From the NCBI GenBank assembly GCA_902492855.1, contig CABUMU010000105.1:1-7035 (forward strand): a stretch of DNA of 7,035 nt, read 5' to 3'. Of the stretch, positions 4,510 through 7,035 are shown piece after piece. Position numbers and translations under genes: made by a program. The notes below the pieces were generated by a model. The model worked only from the letters and a program-made list of their open reading frames with translations. It did no database searches and was not told the DNA's origin. The stretch comes from an uncultured Collinsella sp. GTDB lineage: Bacteria; Actinomycetota; Coriobacteriia; Coriobacteriales; Coriobacteriaceae. The stretch's first letter is position 1. The number at the start of each line of letters is the position of its first letter.

Positions 4510-7035
4510 CAGAATCCTCCAAACTCACGATCTTCACGTGCCATCTCGGCGTCGACAGATTCCAGCGCGGCTAGCCCCTCCTCGTCCAGCAGGACCTCGC
4601 GCGGCTTGGAACCGTCGGGCGGGCCGACGACACCCTTTTCTTCCAGCATGTCCATAATACGCCCGGCGCGCGCATAGCCAACCTTCAGACGACGTTGCAG
4701 GCCAGATGTGGAGCCAAGCTGCGATTCCACCACAATATGGGCGGCTTCCCAAATGAGAGGATCATCGTCTTGCGGCTCGGCGACTCCGGTGCGGACAATG
4801 CCGCCGCCACCCGCCATGGACATGGAAGCGGGCGCCACGGCAGACAGGATCTCCTCGTGGTAGTCGGGCTCGCTCTGCGACTTGACGAACTCGACAATCT
4901 CGTTGATTTCGTCATCCGAGACAAAGCAGCCCTGGATACGGCGAGGCTTGCCCCAGTCGACCTTTGAGAACAGCATGTCGCCCAAACCAGTGAGCTTTTC
5001 GGCGCCCATCTGATCAATGATGACGCGCGAGTCGATACCCGTGGCGACGTTAAAGGCGATGCGGTTGGTGATGTTAGCCTTGATAAGGCCCGTCACCACG
5101 TTGGAGCTCGGGCGCTGCGTGGCCACGATAAGGTGGATACCGGCGGCACGGCCCAGCTGAGCAATACGCACGATCGAGGCCTCGACATCCTTACCGGCGA
5201 CCATCATCAGGTCCGAGAGCTCGTCGATGATGATGACCAGGTAGGGCATCTTTTGCGGCGGGTTATCGTAATGCTCAAACTCGCCGGCGGCCTGCTTTTC
5301 GTTGTAGGTCGAGATCTTACGCACGTTGAGACGCTCGAAGACCTTCAGGCGACGCTCCATCTCGGACACGGCCCATTGCAGAGCGCTCGCGGCCTGCTTG
5401 GGCTCGGTCACTACAGGCACGTAAAGATGCGGCAGACCGTTATAGCCCGCAAGCTCGACGCGCTTGGGGTCGACCATGATCAGGCGAACATCCTCGGGAA
5501 GGGCGCGCATGAGCAGGGTCGTGATGATGGAGTTGATCATGACCGACTTACCGGAACCCGTGGTACCGGCGATCAGCAGGTGGGGCATCTTGGCAAGGTC
5601 GGCGACGACCGGCGTGCCCTCGGCATCGCGGCCGATGGCGAGCTCGAGCGGACCGCCCTTCACATAGGGAAGCACGTCGCCCAGGTTGACGTTCTGGCGC
5701 TTGCGATTGGGGATCTCGATGCCCACGAGCGAGGTGCCGGGGATCGGGGCAAAGATACGCACCGACTGGGCAGCGAGCGAAAGCGCGATATCGTCCTCGA
5801 GGCTCGAGATCTTGCTCACGCGCTCGCCCTCGCCAGGTTGCAGCTTAAAGGTCGTCACCGTGGGGCCGGCGATCCAGCCGACCACGCGGGCACTGCGGCC
5901 AAACTCAAGCAGCGTGGACTGCAGTGACTCGGCAGTCTGCTCAAGCTCTTTGTCCGAGGACGCGGCGGAAGCCGACTGCGGGTTGGCGCGCAGGATCTCG
6001 AGCGGCGGAAGCTTAAGGCCATCCTCTTCTTCGCCCTCGTTATCCGCGGGGGCATTGACCGCTCCCCCATCGCTAGAAGTAGGCGCCTCGGCAGCGCCCG
6101 CGACAGCCGTATCGGCAACCTTGGGATGCTTCAAGAAGTCGGGAATCTGAGGTGCTGCCGAGACAGGATTCACGGCAAACGGCGGCTCGGACTCGTCGAT
6201 CTTATCGGAGTCGTCTTCCATCGAAAGCTGACCGGTTACCTGGTCGCGCTTTGCATGGCAACGCGGCAGCAAAGTTGTCTTTGCGGTCTCAATCGGAGCC
6301 TCGTCGTCCTCGTCATCGCCCTCGGTGAGCTCAATCTCGCTATCGGACCAAGACGGGTCGGGCTCGCTCGTGTTGAGTTTGGGCGCAGCCTTGCCCTTCT
6401 TGGCATGGCGGCGCGGCAACAGTGTGGTCTTGGCCCGCTCAGCTTCCACGGCCTCGGACACGTCGACAAACGGGTCATCGTCCTCATCGTCATCGTCCAA
6501 AACAGGGTCCACATCGTTGCCCATAACCGTGGTCACGGCAGCATCGGAGGCCTTTTGACGAAGAATGCTCAAGTGCGGACGGGCAACGCCGGGCACCGAC
6601 AGGGCTTCGTCGTCACCCCACGGGCTCGCGTTGACGTCGGAACGACGGCGCTCGGCAAAATCGGCCGCACGGTCGCGAGCAGAGCGCAGCACGCCACCCA
6701 CCGAAAAGCCGATGATGACAAAACCAACGACGGCCAGACCCAACAGGACCACCATCGCGATAGGCTTACCCAGTGCATTCTGCAGCGCACTCGCAATAAA
6801 CGCACCGATGTAGCCACCCGAGGCGGACAGATTTTGCGGCGTAAACATAAGGTCACACGAGTCGCTCGTACCCGGCACCATCAGCGAAAGAATGGAGACG
6901 ACGGCGATAAAGACCACGGCTCCGCCCGCGACCGAGCGAATGTTGAGCGGCGAGTCCTCACCTAAAAAGAGCGTGGCGGCAAACAGCAAAATGACGATCG
7001 GCAGCACGTAGGCGCCCAGACCAAAGCCTAGGTGG
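4509..7035 (-). CDS. ftsK: FtsK/SpoIIIE DNA translocase (5' end outside window)
   Basis: Membrane-anchored ATP-driven motor that pumps chromosomal DNA through the closing septum. The frame is open to the right edge (HLGFGLGAY precedes the GTG at 7007), so that GTG is probably internal and the true start lies outside. Residues are numbered from that GTG. Membrane helices lie at about 1-15, 25-44 and 82-104. A disordered acidic linker (about 110-350) carries a duplicated AKTTLLPR-x-HAK motif. The motor (about 355-725) has Walker A GTTGSGKS (481-488), MVDPKRVELAGYNGLPHL, Walker B LVIIIDE (590-596, with Asp595 and Glu596), and IVATQRPSSNVVTGLIKANI. The winged-helix gamma domain (about 748-807) has LQRRLKVGYARAGRIMDMLE and VGPPDGSKPREVLL and normally reads polar DNA sequences and contacts XerD. 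The stop TGA overlaps the next gene's ATG. Motor and gamma domains look intact. Confidence 0.97.
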   Translation of the reverse strand, partial: HLGFGLGAYVLPIVILLFAATLFLGEDSPLNIRSVAGGAVVFIAVVSILSLMVPGTSDSCDLMFTPQNLSASGGYIGAFIASALQNALGKPIAMVVLLGLAVVGFVIIGFSVGGVLRSARDRAADFAERRRSDVNASPWGDDEALSVPGVARPHLSILRQKASDAAVTTVMGNDVDPVLDDDDEDDDPFVDVSEAVEAERAKTTLLPRRHAKKGKAAPKLNTSEPDPSWSDSEIELTEGDDEDDEAPIETAKTTLLPRCHAKRDQVTGQLSMEDDSDKIDESEPPFAVNPVSAAPQIPDFLKHPKVADTAVAGAAEAPTSSDGGAVNAPADNEGEEEDGLKLPPLEILRANPQSASAASSDKELEQTAESLQSTLLEFGRSARVVGWIAGPTVTTFKLQPGEGERVSKISSLEDDIALSLAAQSVRIFAPIPGTSLVGIEIPNRKRQNVNLGDVLPYVKGGPLELAIGRDAEGTPVVADLAKMPHLLIAGTTGSGKSVMINSIITTLLMRALPEDVRLIMVDPKRVELAGYNGLPHLYVPVVTEPKQAASALQWAVSEMERRLKVFERLNVRKISTYNEKQAAGEFEHYDNPPQKMPYLVIIIDELSDLMMVAGKDVEASIVRIAQLGRAAGIHLIVATQRPSSNVVTGLIKANITNRIAFNVATGIDSRVIIDQMGAEKLTGLGDMLFSKVDWGKPRRIQGCFVSDDEINEIVEFVKSQSEPDYHEEILSAVAPASMSMAGGGGIVRTGVAEPQDDDPLIWEAAHIVVESQLGSTSGLQRRLKVGYARAGRIMDMLEEKGVVGPPDGSKPREVLLDEEGLAALESVDAEMAREDREFGGF
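4515..4520 (-). promoter_or_regulatory. Ribosome binding site of the RodZ-like gene inside the ftsK 3' end
   Basis: GGAGGA on the minus strand encodes the last two glycines of FtsK and stands 5 nt before the ATG at 4509. That ATG shares its A with the ftsK TGA stop. A strong site plus a TGATG overlap is the classical layout for termination-reinitiation coupling. Confidence 0.8.
6249..6438 (-). repeat. Duplicated AKTTLLPR-x-HAK motif in the FtsK linker
   Basis: Residues 192-203 (AKTTLLPRRHAK) and 242-253 (AKTTLLPRCHAK) of the visible FtsK share eleven of twelve positions, plus a Glu two residues before each. They are exactly 50 residues (150 bp) apart. Seven of the shared residues use different synonymous codons in the two copies. 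The intervening sequence is acidic and shows no similar repetition. Confidence 0.85.

Noticed and set aside
5133..5927. A 264-codon plus-strand open frame over the ftsK motor region
   Set aside because: Same codon-register shadow effect. The minus strand carries the unmistakable FtsK motor, with Walker A and B.
6126..6965. A 279-codon plus-strand open frame over the ftsK linker and membrane region
   Set aside because: In register with ftsK codons and explained by rare TTA, CTA and TCA use. No domain or plausible ribosome site supports it.
7005..7007. GTG at 7007 as the ftsK start
   Set aside because: The frame stays open to the window edge and the upstream residues (GFGLGAY) continue the first visible membrane segment in the style of FtsK. 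The gene is better treated as running off the right edge.
1..7035. Search by eye for a CRISPR array, tRNA, insertion sequence, inverted repeats or a novel defence cassette
   Set aside because: Coding sequence fills nearly all the window and the gaps are at most 27 nt. The only repeats are protein-coding low-complexity units, and all six genes belong to known housekeeping families.

Overview
The window is a compact run of six genes, all on the minus strand. They follow one another with gaps of 27 nt or less, so it reads as part of one operon. In order of transcription (right to left) they are: ftsK (DNA translocase, 5' end beyond the right edge), a RodZ-like membrane protein with a helix-turn-helix domain, yajQ, rimO, pgsA, and a CinA/PncC-type amidase whose 3' end is beyond the left edge. 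There are no RNA genes, mobile elements, CRISPR arrays or long non-coding stretches. No promoter or terminator is visible, and the operon promoter must lie beyond the right edge.

The DNA is GC-rich (roughly 60% by eye), and TTA, CTA and TCA codons are strongly avoided. The order ftsK - rodZ-like - pgsA - cinA resembles the spoIIIE/ftsK...ymfM(rodZ)-pgsA-cinA-recA neighbourhood of Gram-positive bacteria. The extra yajQ and rimO, together with the protein styles, suggest an actinobacterial gut anaerobe of the Coriobacteriia (Collinsella-like). That placement is inference from memory of family sequences and was not searched.

The genes are housekeeping. FtsK segregates chromosomes at the septum. 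The RodZ-like protein probably links the cytoskeleton or cell-wall machinery to the membrane. PgsA commits CDP-diacylglycerol to phosphatidylglycerol. RimO modifies ribosomal protein S12. YajQ is a small nucleotide-binding protein. PncC/CinA recycles nicotinamide mononucleotide. The theme is cell envelope, division and growth.

I found no new defence or mobile system. The less ordinary signals lie in the disordered parts of two proteins. The acidic FtsK linker carries a 12-residue motif twice, exactly 50 residues apart, kept despite mostly different codons. The RodZ-like protein has an Arg/Gly-rich cytoplasmic linker with a 15-residue tandem repeat and an acidic, repeat-bearing outer tail. In addition, yajQ, rimO, pgsA and pncC all lie in one reading frame, separated by single stop codons.
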